Assembly: GCA_023957375.1 (NCBI GenBank)
Contig: JAMLHB010000001.1
Coordinates: forward strand, 434,001 to 498,000
Direction of reading: 5' to 3'
Source of the DNA: Flavobacteriales bacterium
GTDB taxonomy: Bacteria > Bacteroidota > Bacteroidia > Flavobacteriales_F > PHOS-HE28
DNA length: 64,000 nt
Part shown: positions 45,250 to 53,948 of the stretch, piece by piece
How the letters are laid out: every line of letters begins with the position of its first letter
Numbering within the stretch: position 1 is the first letter of the stretch
The notes under the pieces: generated by a model
What the model was told of the DNA's origin: nothing
Database searches by the model: none
What the model saw: the letters and a program-made list of their open reading frames with translations, nothing else
Translations under genes and position numbers: made by a program

Positions 45250-45843
45250 TCAAAGTTTGATCGAAAGGCCCAGTTGCAAAGTGGTGAGACCGTAGCCCAG
45301 CTCCGCGTAAGCCCCGATCTTGTCCGAGAAAAAGTACCGGGCACCGAGGAAGCCGCTGAAACCGATTCCGCTGCCGGAATAGGTGTAGGTGTTCAGGTTG
45401 CCGTATCGGCCATAGTCCGTATGGTCCTTGTACGAGACACCGCGGTAGGCCAACATCAGCCCGCCGTAGGTATCCCATTTGTCACCGTGCCACTCGTTGT
45501 AGTGCCAAGTGCCTCGCACACCAACGATCAGCCAAGTGTAGCGGTAATCGTAATTGTAGTAGTTCAGGTACCTGGCTTTGTAGCTGGCGGACTTGTACCC
45601 CACATAGCCACCAAGGCCCCAAGTGCCCGGGCCCAGTTCACCCATGCCGTGGTCGAAGTGGAGGTTGATCGCGGGCGATTGGCTGTAATCGCCTCCGCTC
45701 CAGCCCACATTGTATCCACCCAGTAGGCCGACACCAACGCCCAATACGTTGTCCCCGGCCCCGAACTGCGCGGTTGCAACTGACGGGATGGATGCACAAA
45801 GCAGCATTGCCCCAAGGGCCTTCAATGGGTTGGTCGGTAACAT
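45250..45843 (-). CDS. outer-membrane beta-barrel protein
   Basis: The 197-residue product has a signal peptide (cut after ATAQ) and alternating aromatic/Gly strands such as GVGLLGGYNVGW and FSGFLGARYFF. It ends in a hydrophobic strand typical of small 8-strand barrels. It should insert in the outer membrane. Ligand or role unknown. The ATG at 45843 is supported by a CATCTTTG box at 45865-45872. Confidence 0.8.
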   Translation of the reverse strand: MLPTNPLKALGAMLLCASIPSVATAQFGAGDNVLGVGVGLLGGYNVGWSGGDYSQSPAINLHFDHGMGELGPGTWGLGGYVGYKSASYKARYLNYYNYDYRYTWLIVGVRGTWHYNEWHGDKWDTYGGLMLAYRGVSYKDHTDYGRYGNLNTYTYSGSGIGFSGFLGARYFFSDKIGAYAELGYGLTTLQLGLSIKL

Positions 45844-45864
45844 GGTGATGGGAATTTGTTGGGG

Positions 45865-45872
45865 CAAAGATG
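45865..45872 (-). promoter_or_regulatory. promoter-like -7 box for the beta-barrel gene
   Basis: CATCTTTG on the minus strand, 21 bases before the ATG. The first base departs from TAnnTTTG. Confidence 0.4.
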
Positions 45873-45940
45873 GGGATATCCCCGGGTGGGTGCGGCAAAG
45901 GCGGCCGGGCCGCAAGGATTGATTTTGGCCATTTTGGCAA

Positions 45941-45972
45941 TTGCTGCGGCGTACCCGGTGCATTTACCTTCG
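45941..45972 (+). promoter_or_regulatory. promoter of the DoxX gene
   Basis: TTG at 45941-45943 and TACCTTCG at 45965-45972 are separated by 21 bases, and the ATG follows 17 bases later. This is one of the clearest -33/-7 pairs in the window. Confidence 0.6.
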
Positions 45973-45989
45973 CCCCCACAATTACGGCC

Positions 45990-46388
45990 ATGCTGCTCAA
46001 TTCCGAAGAGGTTTCCGTTGACCTTGGCGCTTTGCTGCTCCGCCTCACCGCTGGCGGCACCCTCTTTTGGCATCACGGCCTGGTGAAGCTCATGAAGTTT
46101 GGCGAGATTTCCGGCACGTTCTACGACCCCATCGGCGTGGGCCATGCCTTCAGCCTGGTGCTCATCCTCTTTGCCGAGGTGTTCTGTGCCTTGTGCGTGG
46201 TGTTCGGTCTTTGGACCCGCATCACTACCATTCCTCTCATCATCGGCATGGCCGTGGCGGCCTTCATGGCCAATGGCGACGGCCCCTTTGCCAAGCAGGA
46301 ACTGGGCTTCGTGTACATGATGATGTTCATCGTCATCTTCTTCATCGGCAGCGGCAAGTACAGCCTGGACCGGCTGAAGTTCCAGTAG
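45990..46388 (+). CDS. DoxX-family membrane protein
   Basis: The 132-residue protein has four hydrophobic helices and the DoxX pattern LLLRLTAGGTLFWHHGLVKL near the start and FAEVFCALCVVFGLWTR in the middle. DoxX-like proteins are small inner-membrane proteins linked to redox or quinone-related functions in other bacteria. No specific role here. ATG 45990 follows its promoter. Confidence 0.82.
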   Translation: MLLNSEEVSVDLGALLLRLTAGGTLFWHHGLVKLMKFGEISGTFYDPIGVGHAFSLVLILFAEVFCALCVVFGLWTRITTIPLIIGMAVAAFMANGDGPFAKQELGFVYMMMFIVIFFIGSGKYSLDRLKFQ

Positions 46389-46402
46389 TGCGTGAAAGGG
46401 CA

Positions 46403-46443
46403 ACATGGAAAAGCCCGGGGTGGCCCCGGGCTTTTCCATGTTC
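46403..46443. terminator. strong bidirectional terminator between doxX and spt
   Basis: A perfect 19-bp stem (46403-46421 with 46425-46443) closes on a 3-base loop. Its GC core AAAAGCCCGGGG/CCCCGGGCTTTT carries T runs on both strands. It lies between convergent genes. Confidence 0.92.
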
Positions 46444-46458
46444 GGGTATTCAACGCGG

Positions 46459-47703
46459 TCACACGTTGGCGATGCTTTCCGCCTTGTATTCGCCGGCCTC
46501 GAGTTTCTTCTTCACCTCCTTGAAACTGGAGATGGTGCGCTTCACATCTTCCAAGCTGTGCGTGGCCGTGGGGATCAGGCGCAGCAGGATCTCGCCCTTG
46601 GGGATCACCGGGTATACCACAATACTGCAGAAAATGCCGTGGTTCTCCCGCAGGTCCAGCACCACGTTGGTGGCTTCCGGAATGTTGCCCTTCAGGTATA
46701 CGGGGGTCACGCAGCTGTTGGTCTTGCCGATGTCCAGCCCGTCCGCCTTCAGGCCGCTTTGCAGGGCACGGGTGATGGTCCAAAGTTTTTCCTTCAGCTC
46801 GGGCATGGTGCGCATCATTTCCAAGCGCTTCATGGCCCCGATGACGATGGGCATGGGCAGGCTCTTGGCGAAGGTTTGGCTGCGCATGTTGTATCGCAGG
46901 TACATGATCACATCCTCCGGTCCACTGATAAAGGCGCCGATGCTGGCCATGCTCTTCGCGAACGTGCCGAAGTAGATGTCGATCTGGTCTTGCACGCCTT
47001 GCTCGTCGCCGGTGCCGCGCCCATCGCGCCCCATTTGGCCGAAGCCGTGGGCATCGTCCACAAAGAGCCTGAAGTTGTACTTGGCCTTCCGCTCCGCGAT
47101 CTCTTTGAGCTTGCCTTGATCACCGGCCATGCCGAACACGCCCTCGGTCATCACCAGGATGCCGCCGCCGGTTTGCTCCACCACCTTGCGGGCGTGCTCC
47201 AACTGTTTGTCGAAGCTCTCCATGTCGTTGTGCTGGAAGCGGAAACGTTTGCCTGCGTGCAGGCGCGCGCCGTCCATCATGCAGGCATGGCATTCACTGT
47301 CGAACACCAGTACATCATGCCGGGTGAGCAGCGCATCGATGGTGCTCATGCAGCCTTGGTAGCCGTAGTTCAGCAGGAAGGTGTCCTCCTTGCCCATGAA
47401 CTCGCTGAGCTGGTCCTCCAGTTGTTCGTGGTACTTGGTTTGGCCGCTCATCATGCGGGCTCCCATGGGGTAGGCCAGGCCCCAGTCCTTGGCTGCTTGC
47501 GCGTCCACCTTCCGAACCTCCGGATGGTTGGCTAAGCCCAGGTAATTGTTCAGGCTCCACACCAGCACTTCCTTGCCGCGGAAGGTCATGTGGGACCCCA
47601 GTTCGCCTTCCAGCTTGGGGAAGGAGAAATAGCCGTGCGATGCTTTGGCATGGCGGCCGATGGGGCCGGCGTCCTTGCGGATCTTGTCAAATATGTCGTT
47701 CAT
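46459..47703 (-). CDS. spt: serine palmitoyltransferase-like alpha-oxoamine synthase
   Basis: The 414-residue PLP enzyme has the family signature residues: stacking His139 (DSECHACMMD), Asp217 and His219 (VDDAHGFG) and the PLP lysine Lys250 (GTFAKSMAS). The whole pattern resembles the Bacteroidota serine palmitoyltransferase that starts sphingolipid synthesis rather than 2-amino-3-ketobutyrate ligase. That choice is from memory of the family and needs alignment. ATG 47703 follows a TACCTTCG box at 47728-47735. Confidence 0.75.
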   Translation of the reverse strand: MNDIFDKIRKDAGPIGRHAKASHGYFSFPKLEGELGSHMTFRGKEVLVWSLNNYLGLANHPEVRKVDAQAAKDWGLAYPMGARMMSGQTKYHEQLEDQLSEFMGKEDTFLLNYGYQGCMSTIDALLTRHDVLVFDSECHACMMDGARLHAGKRFRFQHNDMESFDKQLEHARKVVEQTGGGILVMTEGVFGMAGDQGKLKEIAERKAKYNFRLFVDDAHGFGQMGRDGRGTGDEQGVQDQIDIYFGTFAKSMASIGAFISGPEDVIMYLRYNMRSQTFAKSLPMPIVIGAMKRLEMMRTMPELKEKLWTITRALQSGLKADGLDIGKTNSCVTPVYLKGNIPEATNVVLDLRENHGIFCSIVVYPVIPKGEILLRLIPTATHSLEDVKRTISSFKEVKKKLEAGEYKAESIANV

Positions 47704-47727
47704 GTTGAATAGGGGGAAATCCGGCCG

Positions 47728-47735
47728 CGAAGGTA
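47728..47735 (-). promoter_or_regulatory. -7 promoter element for spt
   Basis: TACCTTCG on the minus strand, 24 bases before the ATG at 47703. Confidence 0.5.
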
Positions 47736-47759
47736 AGCGTGCGCAGGATGTTGGCCCGG

Positions 47760-47996
47760 CAGGGCTATCGGGTCTTCCTCTCGCTGTGAACAAGGGAACA
47801 TCGGCTGCGACGCCCTTTGGGGTCGAGATCCACAGTAACCTATCTCAATATGCTGTGACCCCGTTGGGGTCAGGACCACAGACCGACCGCGAAGCGGTCA
47901 CAGCATGTTGCCAGGATTCATCAAAGTCCAGCACGACCCCGAAGGGCGTCGCAGCCGGTGTCAGGCCCGGCGCGGCTTGAAGACCCGATAGCCCTG
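47760..47996. repeat. nested-palindrome intergenic element, MITE-like
   Basis: The 237-bp element has 17-bp perfect terminal inverted repeats starting CAGGGCTATCGGG (47760-47776 with 47980-47996). A second 24-bp pair with one mismatch lies inside (47802-47825 with 47934-47957), and an 11-bp pair ATGCTGTGACC inside that (47850-47860 with 47896-47906). Two small hairpins, GACCCC-GTT-GGGGTC (47857-47871) and GACCGC-GAA-GCGGTC (47885-47899), lie in the centre. No reading frame is evident. Confidence 0.85.
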
Positions 47997-48028
47997 GTTG
48001 GCCCGGGCCATGAACGCGGCCTGCATCC

Positions 48029-48036
48029 TACCTTTG
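48029..48036 (+). promoter_or_regulatory. -7 promoter element 9 nt before the bamD ATG
   Basis: TACCTTTG matches the consensus and ends 9 bases before the ATG at 48046. It rules out the in-frame ATG at 47998. Confidence 0.55.
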
Positions 48037-48045
48037 CCGCCTTCC

Positions 48046-48855
48046 ATGCGCACCCTTCCGTTTTTTGCCCTACTGGCGGCCCTGCTGCTGGTCTCCTGCA
48101 GCGAGTTCAGCAAGGCGGTGAAAAGCACGGACGTACGGTACAAGTACCGCATGGCGGTGCAGTACTTCGAGAAGCCGGACTACGACCGGGCCATGCCATT
48201 GTTCGAGGAACTGCTGAGCCTCACACGGGGGGATACGCTGTATGAGCCGGTGAGCTACTACTACGCCAAGGGCTACTTCGGCATGAAGGATTACCTGATG
48301 GCGAGCTATTACCTCGGCAATTTCTCCAAGACCTTCCGCAACAGCGCCCATGCCGAGGAATGCGACTTCCTGGCCGCCTATTGCCACTACAAGGAATCGC
48401 CCGAATTCGAACTGGACCAGCGCGATACCCATACGGCCATCGACAAGCTGGAGCTCTTCATGGTCCGCTACCCGGAAAGCACCCTGAAGGATTCGTGCAT
48501 CACCTTGATCGATGAGCTGCGCCTGAAGTTGGAAAAGAAGGATTATGCCGCCGCACGGCAATACCTGCGGTTGCGCAACTACCAGCCGGCCAGCGAGGCC
48601 CTGCAAGGATTCCTGCGCCGGTGGCCGAATTCCACCTTCCGCGAAGAAGCACTCCTGAGCGTCCTGCAAGCCGACCACGACCTGGCCGTGAACAGCGTAG
48701 AGGCCAAAAAGGCCGAACGGATCGAGGCCGGTATCCGATCCTTCAATACCTTCGCGGACGCTTTTCCGAACAGCACCCGCATGGCGGTGGCCAAGGCCAT
48801 GCTCCGGGACCTGACCGCGGAGCAGAAGAAACTGACCAGCACAACGCAACCATGA
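48046..48855 (+). CDS. bamD: outer-membrane assembly lipoprotein BamD
   Basis: The 269-residue lipoprotein has a signal with lipobox LLLVSC, followed by TPR-type helices (YKYRMAVQYFEKPDYDRAMPLFEELLS, YYYAKGYFGMKDYLMASYYL) as in BamD/YfiO. It is an essential part of the Bam complex that inserts beta-barrels. It heads the bamD-rpoZ-coaBC-DUF4835-recN-fabI cluster seen in Flavobacteriales, and its stop overlaps the rpoZ start. Confidence 0.9.
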   Translation: MRTLPFFALLAALLLVSCSEFSKAVKSTDVRYKYRMAVQYFEKPDYDRAMPLFEELLSLTRGDTLYEPVSYYYAKGYFGMKDYLMASYYLGNFSKTFRNSAHAEECDFLAAYCHYKESPEFELDQRDTHTAIDKLELFMVRYPESTLKDSCITLIDELRLKLEKKDYAAARQYLRLRNYQPASEALQGFLRRWPNSTFREEALLSVLQADHDLAVNSVEAKKAERIEAGIRSFNTFADAFPNSTRMAVAKAMLRDLTAEQKKLTSTTQP

Positions 48856-49187
48856 ACCCCCATTACCTGCAAGCCGCTAAAACCACCGTTACCCGCAACG
48901 TGAACGCGTTGGACAAGGACACGGGCAACATCTATGAGAGCGTGTCGATCCTCAGCAAGCGGGCCAACCAGCTGGCCGTGGAGATCAAGACCGAGATCAA
49001 CCACCGGATGGAGGAGTTCAACGTGAGCGGGGAGAACATCGAGGAGATCTACGAGAACCGCGAGCAGATCGAACTGAGCAAGCAGTACGAACGCATGCCC
49101 AAGCCGTCGGCCATTGCGGTGATGGAAATGCTGGAGAACAAGTTCGTGTTCCGCCACACGGAGGTGCCGGCGGAAGCAGCCCAATAA
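48852..49187 (+). CDS. rpoZ: RNA polymerase omega subunit (Bacteroidota Rpb6-like)
   Basis: The 111-residue protein overlaps bamD by ATGA. It has NIYESVSILSKRANQLAVEIK, resembling the omega/Rpb6 motif that latches the beta-prime tail, and the Bacteroidota-type C-terminus (KPSAIAVMEMLENKFVFRH). It helps assemble RNA polymerase. The long minus-strand frame across this region is a shadow. Confidence 0.85.
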   Translation: MNPHYLQAAKTTVTRNVNALDKDTGNIYESVSILSKRANQLAVEIKTEINHRMEEFNVSGENIEEIYENREQIELSKQYERMPKPSAIAVMEMLENKFVFRHTEVPAEAAQ

Positions 49188-49202
49188 GAGCCGTGCCCGG
49201 GG

Positions 49203-50429
49203 ATGGGTGCGCCAAGCGTCCTTCCGCGCAGGATCTTGCTGGGGATCACCGGCGGCATCGCGGCATACAAAACCCCGCAGTTGGTACGGGCCTTGGTGAA
49301 GGCCGGTGCCGAGGTGCAGGTGGTGCTCACCCCGGCCGCCCATGAGTTCGTTTCGCCCCTGGTCCTTTCCACCTTGAGCCGAAGGCCCGCACTGACCGAA
49401 CTGGTGGAGCGCGGACCGGGTAGCATGACGTGGAATGACCACGTGCACCTGGCCCGGTGGGCAGACCTGCTGCTGATCGCGCCGGCTACGGCCGAAACCT
49501 TGGCCAAAATGGCCCACGGCCTGTGCGACAATCTGTTGATGGCCTGCTGGCTCAGTGCGGAATGCCCCGTGTACGCGGCGCCTGCCATGGACTTGGAGAT
49601 GTACCGCAACCCCGCCACCCGGGCCAACTTGGCCCTGCTGAAGGAACGGGGCGTGCGCTTCATCGGCCCCGAGGAAGGCGAATTGGCCAGCGGCCTGAGC
49701 GGGAAAGGAAGAATGACCGAGCCCGACGACCTGGTGAGCCAACTGAAACAGGCCATGGGCGAAGCTTCCGTTTGGGCAGGAAAAAAGGTGCTCATCACCG
49801 CAGGACCCACCCACGAGGCCATCGACCCGGTCCGCTTCATCGGCAACCGCAGTTCGGGCAAGATGGGATTTGCCCTGGCCCTGGAAGCCGCAGCCAGAGG
49901 GGCCTTGGTGGAACTGGTCGCAGGCCCGGTGGCCTTGGAGGCCCCGCACCCCGCCATCCGCCGCACCAATGTGGTGTCCGCCGCGCAAATGGCCATCGCC
50001 GCCAAGGAACGGTTCGGCGATTGTGATGTGGCCATCCTCAGTGCTGCCGTGGCAGACTGGACACCGGCCCGCAAAGCGGACAGCAAGCTGAAGAAGGAGC
50101 AGGGCATGCCCCCGCTGGAACTGGAGCCCACCGAGGATATCCTGGCTTGGATGGGCGGCCGCAAGAAAGAAGGCCAGTTCTTGGTTGGCTTTGCCCTGGA
50201 AACCGACAACGAACGGGTAAATGCCGAAGGAAAGCTCCGCCGCAAAAACCTCGACCTCATCGTGCTCAACTCGCTGAACGATCCCGGCGCGGGCTTCGGC
50301 CACGAAACCAACAAAGTGACCCTGATCGATGCGGACAAGAATGCCGAGGAACTGCCGTTGATGTCCAAAACGGAGGTCGCCCGCGCCATCTTGGACCGGA
50401 TCGGAATAGTATTGCCCCATGCGAAGTAG
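49203..50429 (+). CDS. coaBC: bifunctional phosphopantothenoylcysteine decarboxylase/synthase
   Basis: The 408-residue enzyme has an N-terminal flavin decarboxylase domain (GGIAAYKTPQLVRALVK; active-site His in WNDHVHLARWAD; LIAPATAETLAKMAHGLCDN) and a C-terminal synthase domain (ITAGPTHEAIDPVRFIGN with the Lys-rich RKADSKLKKEQ). It carries out two consecutive CoA steps. CoaE, the last step, is at 23342. Its end overlaps the next gene by 11 bases. Confidence 0.94.
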   Translation: MGAPSVLPRRILLGITGGIAAYKTPQLVRALVKAGAEVQVVLTPAAHEFVSPLVLSTLSRRPALTELVERGPGSMTWNDHVHLARWADLLLIAPATAETLAKMAHGLCDNLLMACWLSAECPVYAAPAMDLEMYRNPATRANLALLKERGVRFIGPEEGELASGLSGKGRMTEPDDLVSQLKQAMGEASVWAGKKVLITAGPTHEAIDPVRFIGNRSSGKMGFALALEAAARGALVELVAGPVALEAPHPAIRRTNVVSAAQMAIAAKERFGDCDVAILSAAVADWTPARKADSKLKKEQGMPPLELEPTEDILAWMGGRKKEGQFLVGFALETDNERVNAEGKLRRKNLDLIVLNSLNDPGAGFGHETNKVTLIDADKNAEELPLMSKTEVARAILDRIGIVLPHAK

Positions 50430-51318
50430 CTTCCTCTTGATACTGACCTTGCTGGCCGCTGCCCGTGCGGACGCCCAGGAGTTCAATTGCAAGGTCTCCG
50501 TGATCGCCCCCCAGATCCAAAGCACGCCCAAGCGCGTGTTCCAAAGCATGGAAACCAGCATCACCCAACTGATGAACACTAGGCGCTGGACCAACCTGAA
50601 CTTCAGCCCCCAGGAGCGCATCGATTGCAACATGCTACTCACGGTGAACGAGCAATCATCGGCCGACCGCTTCAAGGCAACCCTGCAAGTGATCTATTCC
50701 AGGCCCGTGTACGGCACCGATTACAACAGCCCGGTGGTGGACATCCTGGACAACAATGTCCAGTTCTCCTTCCTGGAAAACACCCAGATCGATTTCTCGC
50801 CCGAGCGCTTCTCCGGCAACCTCTCATCGGTCATTGCCTTCTACGCTTATTACATCCTCGGCGTGGATGCCGACACCTTCTCGCCCATGGGCGGAACCGA
50901 CTTCTACACCCAGGCCCAGAACGTGGTGAACAACGCCCAGAACGCCAGCGAACCGGGATGGAAGGCCTTTGAGGACCAGAAAAACCGGTACTGGCTGCTG
51001 GACAACCAGCAGCAGGCGGTGTTCCGGCCACTGCGCGAATTCCTTTATACGTACCACCGCCAAGGTTTTGACGAAATGGCCGAAGACCTAGCCAAGGGAC
51101 GGAAGGCCTGTGCCGATGCGGTCAACACCCTGAAGGCCGTGCACCAGGCCAAGCCTTCCAGCTACAACCTGCAGGTGTTGTTCAATGCCAAGTACAACGA
51201 ACTGGTGGAACTGTACAAGGGGGCGGACCCGCAGGAAAAGGCCAAGGTGTACAACACCCTGCAGATCATCGACCCCGGCCACATCAGCCAGTACATGGAA
51301 ATGATGAAGGCCCGATAG
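50419..51318 (+). CDS. DUF4835 exported protein
   Basis: The 299-residue protein has a signal peptide (cut near DAQ), and the family start EFNCKVSVIAPQIQ and middle FYAYYILGVDADTFSPMGG are those of DUF4835. This Bacteroidota-specific periplasmic family nearly always lies between coaBC and recN. It starts inside coaBC, so translation is coupled. Function unknown. Confidence 0.9.
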   Translation: MRSSFLLILTLLAAARADAQEFNCKVSVIAPQIQSTPKRVFQSMETSITQLMNTRRWTNLNFSPQERIDCNMLLTVNEQSSADRFKATLQVIYSRPVYGTDYNSPVVDILDNNVQFSFLENTQIDFSPERFSGNLSSVIAFYAYYILGVDADTFSPMGGTDFYTQAQNVVNNAQNASEPGWKAFEDQKNRYWLLDNQQQAVFRPLREFLYTYHRQGFDEMAEDLAKGRKACADAVNTLKAVHQAKPSSYNLQVLFNAKYNELVELYKGADPQEKAKVYNTLQIIDPGHISQYMEMMKAR

Positions 51319-51390
51319 GGCCCGGTGTGCGGGCAGGTGGGCGGCAAACCCACGTGGCCGTTCCGGCCGCCATCCCGAACTTCACGCCCT

Positions 51391-53049
51391 ATGCTGCAAC
51401 GGCTTTTCATCCGCAACTTCCTGCTGATCGGGGAATTGGACCTGGAACTGGGCAAGGGTCTCACGGTGATCACGGGCGAAACCGGCAGTGGGAAAAGCAT
51501 CCTACTGGGCGCTTTGGGGCTGGCCATGGGCGGGCGTGCCGAGGCCAATTTGCAGCGTGACCCGACCAAGCGCTGCGTGGTTGAGCTGGAAGTGGGGCCC
51601 GGGCCGGGCAGCACACTGGTGGAGCAGTGGTGCCGCAGCAACAACGTGCCGTCGGAAACCCCATTGATCCTGCGGCGGCAGTTGGAACCCGGCGGCCGTT
51701 CGCGCGCGTTTGTGAACGACACCCCGATCAGGCTGGAACAGCTCCGTGAATTAGGCGAAGGATTGGTGCACATCCACAGCCAGCACCACACCTTGCTGCT
51801 CAATTCACCGGCATTCCAGCTGGGTTTGCTGGACCACTTCGCGGGCCAGGGCCCGGCCGTAAAGGACTATGAGGAGCGCTATCGCGCTTGGCGAAAGGCG
51901 AAGGAAGCCCTCGAGGCTGCCCGCGCACGGCAGGCTCAAGCACAAAACGAACGCGACTACCTGCAGTTCCAGTATGATGAACTGGAGGCTGCGCGTTTAG
52001 TGGCCGGCGAACAGCAGGAAGTGGAGCAGGCCCTGGCCCGTGCGGACCATGCGGAGGAATTGCTACTAGCCCTGCAGGGCATGGAGGACGGGCTCAACAG
52101 CGAAAACGGCATATTGGCACGGATGGGGGCCATCCGGCAGAACGCCGCCAAGGCTGCCCGTCTGGATCCCGTAGTGGGCGCCTTGCTGGAACGGCTGCAC
52201 AGTGTTTCCATCGATCTGAAGGACATCGCCGGCGAAGCCGGGCAACTGGCCGAACGCATATCGATCGACCCGAAAGTGGCCGAAAAGCTGCGCGGGCGCT
52301 GGGACCTGCTGGTGCGCCTTCAGCAAAAGCACCGCGCCGAGGGCACCGATGCGCTGATCACCCTGCGTGATGAACTGGGCGCGCGCCTCTCCCGCATCGG
52401 CTCGATGGCGGAGGACGTGAAAGATCTGGAACAGCAGGAAACCGGCTTGCACGCCGAAGTACTGGACCTGGCGCAAAAGATCAGTTTGCAACGCAACAAG
52501 GCGGCAGCCCCGCTGGCGCAGCAGGTGGCGGCCATCCTGCACGACCTGGGCATGCCCCACGCGGTATTCGATTTTCAGCTGCACCGCACCGAACCCGGCG
52601 CCGCCGGCATGGATGGCATCCGCGCGCTCTTTTCGGCCAACAAGGACCGCGCGCCCGGCCCCTTGGACAAAGTGGCCAGTGGCGGTGAACTGGGCAGGGT
52701 GATGCTCGCCCTGATCAGCCTCGCCGCAGCCAGCAAGGAACTGCCCACGGTGATCTTTGACGAGATCGATACCGGGGTAAGCGGCGAAATGGCGCATCGC
52801 GTGGGCAGGCTGATTCAACAAATGGCCCGCCAGCGGCAAGTGATCGCCATCAGCCATTTGCCCCAGATCGCCAGCAAGGCGAACACCCATCTGTTGGTGA
52901 CCAAAGACCACCAGGCAGAGCAGGTGGAGAGCGTCATCCGCATCTTGGACGGTGAAGAGCGGGTGCAAGCCTTGGCACGCATGCTCAGCGGGCATAAAAC
53001 CACACGGGCCGCCATGGAAAATGCACGGGAGCTGCTGGGCAACGCCTAA
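51391..53049 (+). CDS. recN: DNA repair protein RecN
   Basis: The 552-residue SMC-like protein has an N-terminal half ATPase (NFLLIGELDLELGKGLTVITG, Walker A GETGSGKSI), central coiled coils (about 150-370) and a C-terminal half with signature SGGELGRVMLAL and Walker B VIFDEIDTGVSGE. It works in double-strand break repair. The ATG at 51391 starts the conserved LQRLFIRNF. The in-frame start at 51325 is not supported. Confidence 0.94.
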   Translation: MLQRLFIRNFLLIGELDLELGKGLTVITGETGSGKSILLGALGLAMGGRAEANLQRDPTKRCVVELEVGPGPGSTLVEQWCRSNNVPSETPLILRRQLEPGGRSRAFVNDTPIRLEQLRELGEGLVHIHSQHHTLLLNSPAFQLGLLDHFAGQGPAVKDYEERYRAWRKAKEALEAARARQAQAQNERDYLQFQYDELEAARLVAGEQQEVEQALARADHAEELLLALQGMEDGLNSENGILARMGAIRQNAAKAARLDPVVGALLERLHSVSIDLKDIAGEAGQLAERISIDPKVAEKLRGRWDLLVRLQQKHRAEGTDALITLRDELGARLSRIGSMAEDVKDLEQQETGLHAEVLDLAQKISLQRNKAAAPLAQQVAAILHDLGMPHAVFDFQLHRTEPGAAGMDGIRALFSANKDRAPGPLDKVASGGELGRVMLALISLAAASKELPTVIFDEIDTGVSGEMAHRVGRLIQQMARQRQVIAISHLPQIASKANTHLLVTKDHQAEQVESVIRILDGEERVQALARMLSGHKTTRAAMENARELLGNA

Positions 53050-53087
53050 GACCCTGAAGGAGCAGAAGCAACACTCGGGCAACATTC

Positions 53088-53095
53088 TATCTTCG
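53088..53095 (+). promoter_or_regulatory. -7 promoter element for fabI
   Basis: TATCTTCG lies 21 bases before the fabI ATG in the recN-fabI gap and resembles other boxes in this window. Confidence 0.45.
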
Positions 53096-53116
53096 GCCCG
53101 CAAACCGATCCCAACC

Positions 53117-53938
53117 ATGGCCTACGGACTATTGAAAGGAAAACGCGGCGTGATCAGCGGCGCATTGAACGAACAGAGCATCGCCTGGAAAGTGGCGGCC
53201 CTGGCCCACGCCGAAGGGGCCAGCATTGTGCTGACCAACGCCCCGGTGGCCATGCGCATGGGCGAGATCGACAAGCTTTCAGCCAGCACGGGTGCCGCAG
53301 TGATACCCGCCGACGCCACCAAGGACGAAGACTTGGAGAACCTCTTTACCGGTGCCCTTGAAAAGTTGGGCGGACCGGTTGACTTTGTCTTGCACAGCAT
53401 CGGCATGAGCCCGAACGTGCGCAAGGGCAGGGCATACACAGACTTGAACTACGAGTGGTACAAACAGACCCTGGACATCAGTGCAATGAGCTTCCACCGC
53501 ATGATCCAGGCCGGTGTGAAAACCAACGCACTGGCGGATGGCGGATCCATTGTCGCGCTGACCTACATCGCGGCCCAGCGCGTTTTTTCGGGCTATGGCG
53601 ACATGGCCGACGCCAAAGCACTGCTGGAAAGCATCGCCAGGTCGTGGGGCTACCATTTGGGAAAGAAAAACGGGATCCGTGTGAACACCGTGAGCCAAAG
53701 CCCGAGCAAAACCACGGCCGGCAGCGGCATCAAGGGATTCACCGGCCTCTTCGATTTTGCCGAGGCCATGAGCCCGTTGGGCAACGCACCCACCGGGGAT
53801 TGCGCCAACTACGTCATTTCCCTGTTCAGCGACCTGACCCGGTACGTTACCATGCAGAACCTGTACCACGACGGAGGCTTCAGCAGCACCGGTGCCACGC
53901 AAGGCATTGTAGACCTGCTGGAGAAGGAGGGGGATTGA
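53117..53938 (+). CDS. fabI: enoyl-[acyl-carrier-protein] reductase
   Basis: The 273-residue short-chain dehydrogenase has the FabI features: an N-terminal cofactor segment GVISGALNEQSIAWKVA, HSIGMSP in place of a typical NNAG, and the Tyr-(6)-Lys pair in YGDMADAK. It reduces enoyl-ACP in the last step of each fatty acid elongation round. It follows recN as in other Flavobacteriales. Confidence 0.94.
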   Translation: MAYGLLKGKRGVISGALNEQSIAWKVAALAHAEGASIVLTNAPVAMRMGEIDKLSASTGAAVIPADATKDEDLENLFTGALEKLGGPVDFVLHSIGMSPNVRKGRAYTDLNYEWYKQTLDISAMSFHRMIQAGVKTNALADGGSIVALTYIAAQRVFSGYGDMADAKALLESIARSWGYHLGKKNGIRVNTVSQSPSKTTAGSGIKGFTGLFDFAEAMSPLGNAPTGDCANYVISLFSDLTRYVTMQNLYHDGGFSSTGATQGIVDLLEKEGD

Positions 53939-53948
53939 ACACTTCAAC

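Noticed and set aside
48579..50675. 698-codon minus-strand ORF
   Set aside because: Antisense to bamD, rpoZ, coaBC and DUF4835, all with clear motifs. No recognisable domain in its translation.
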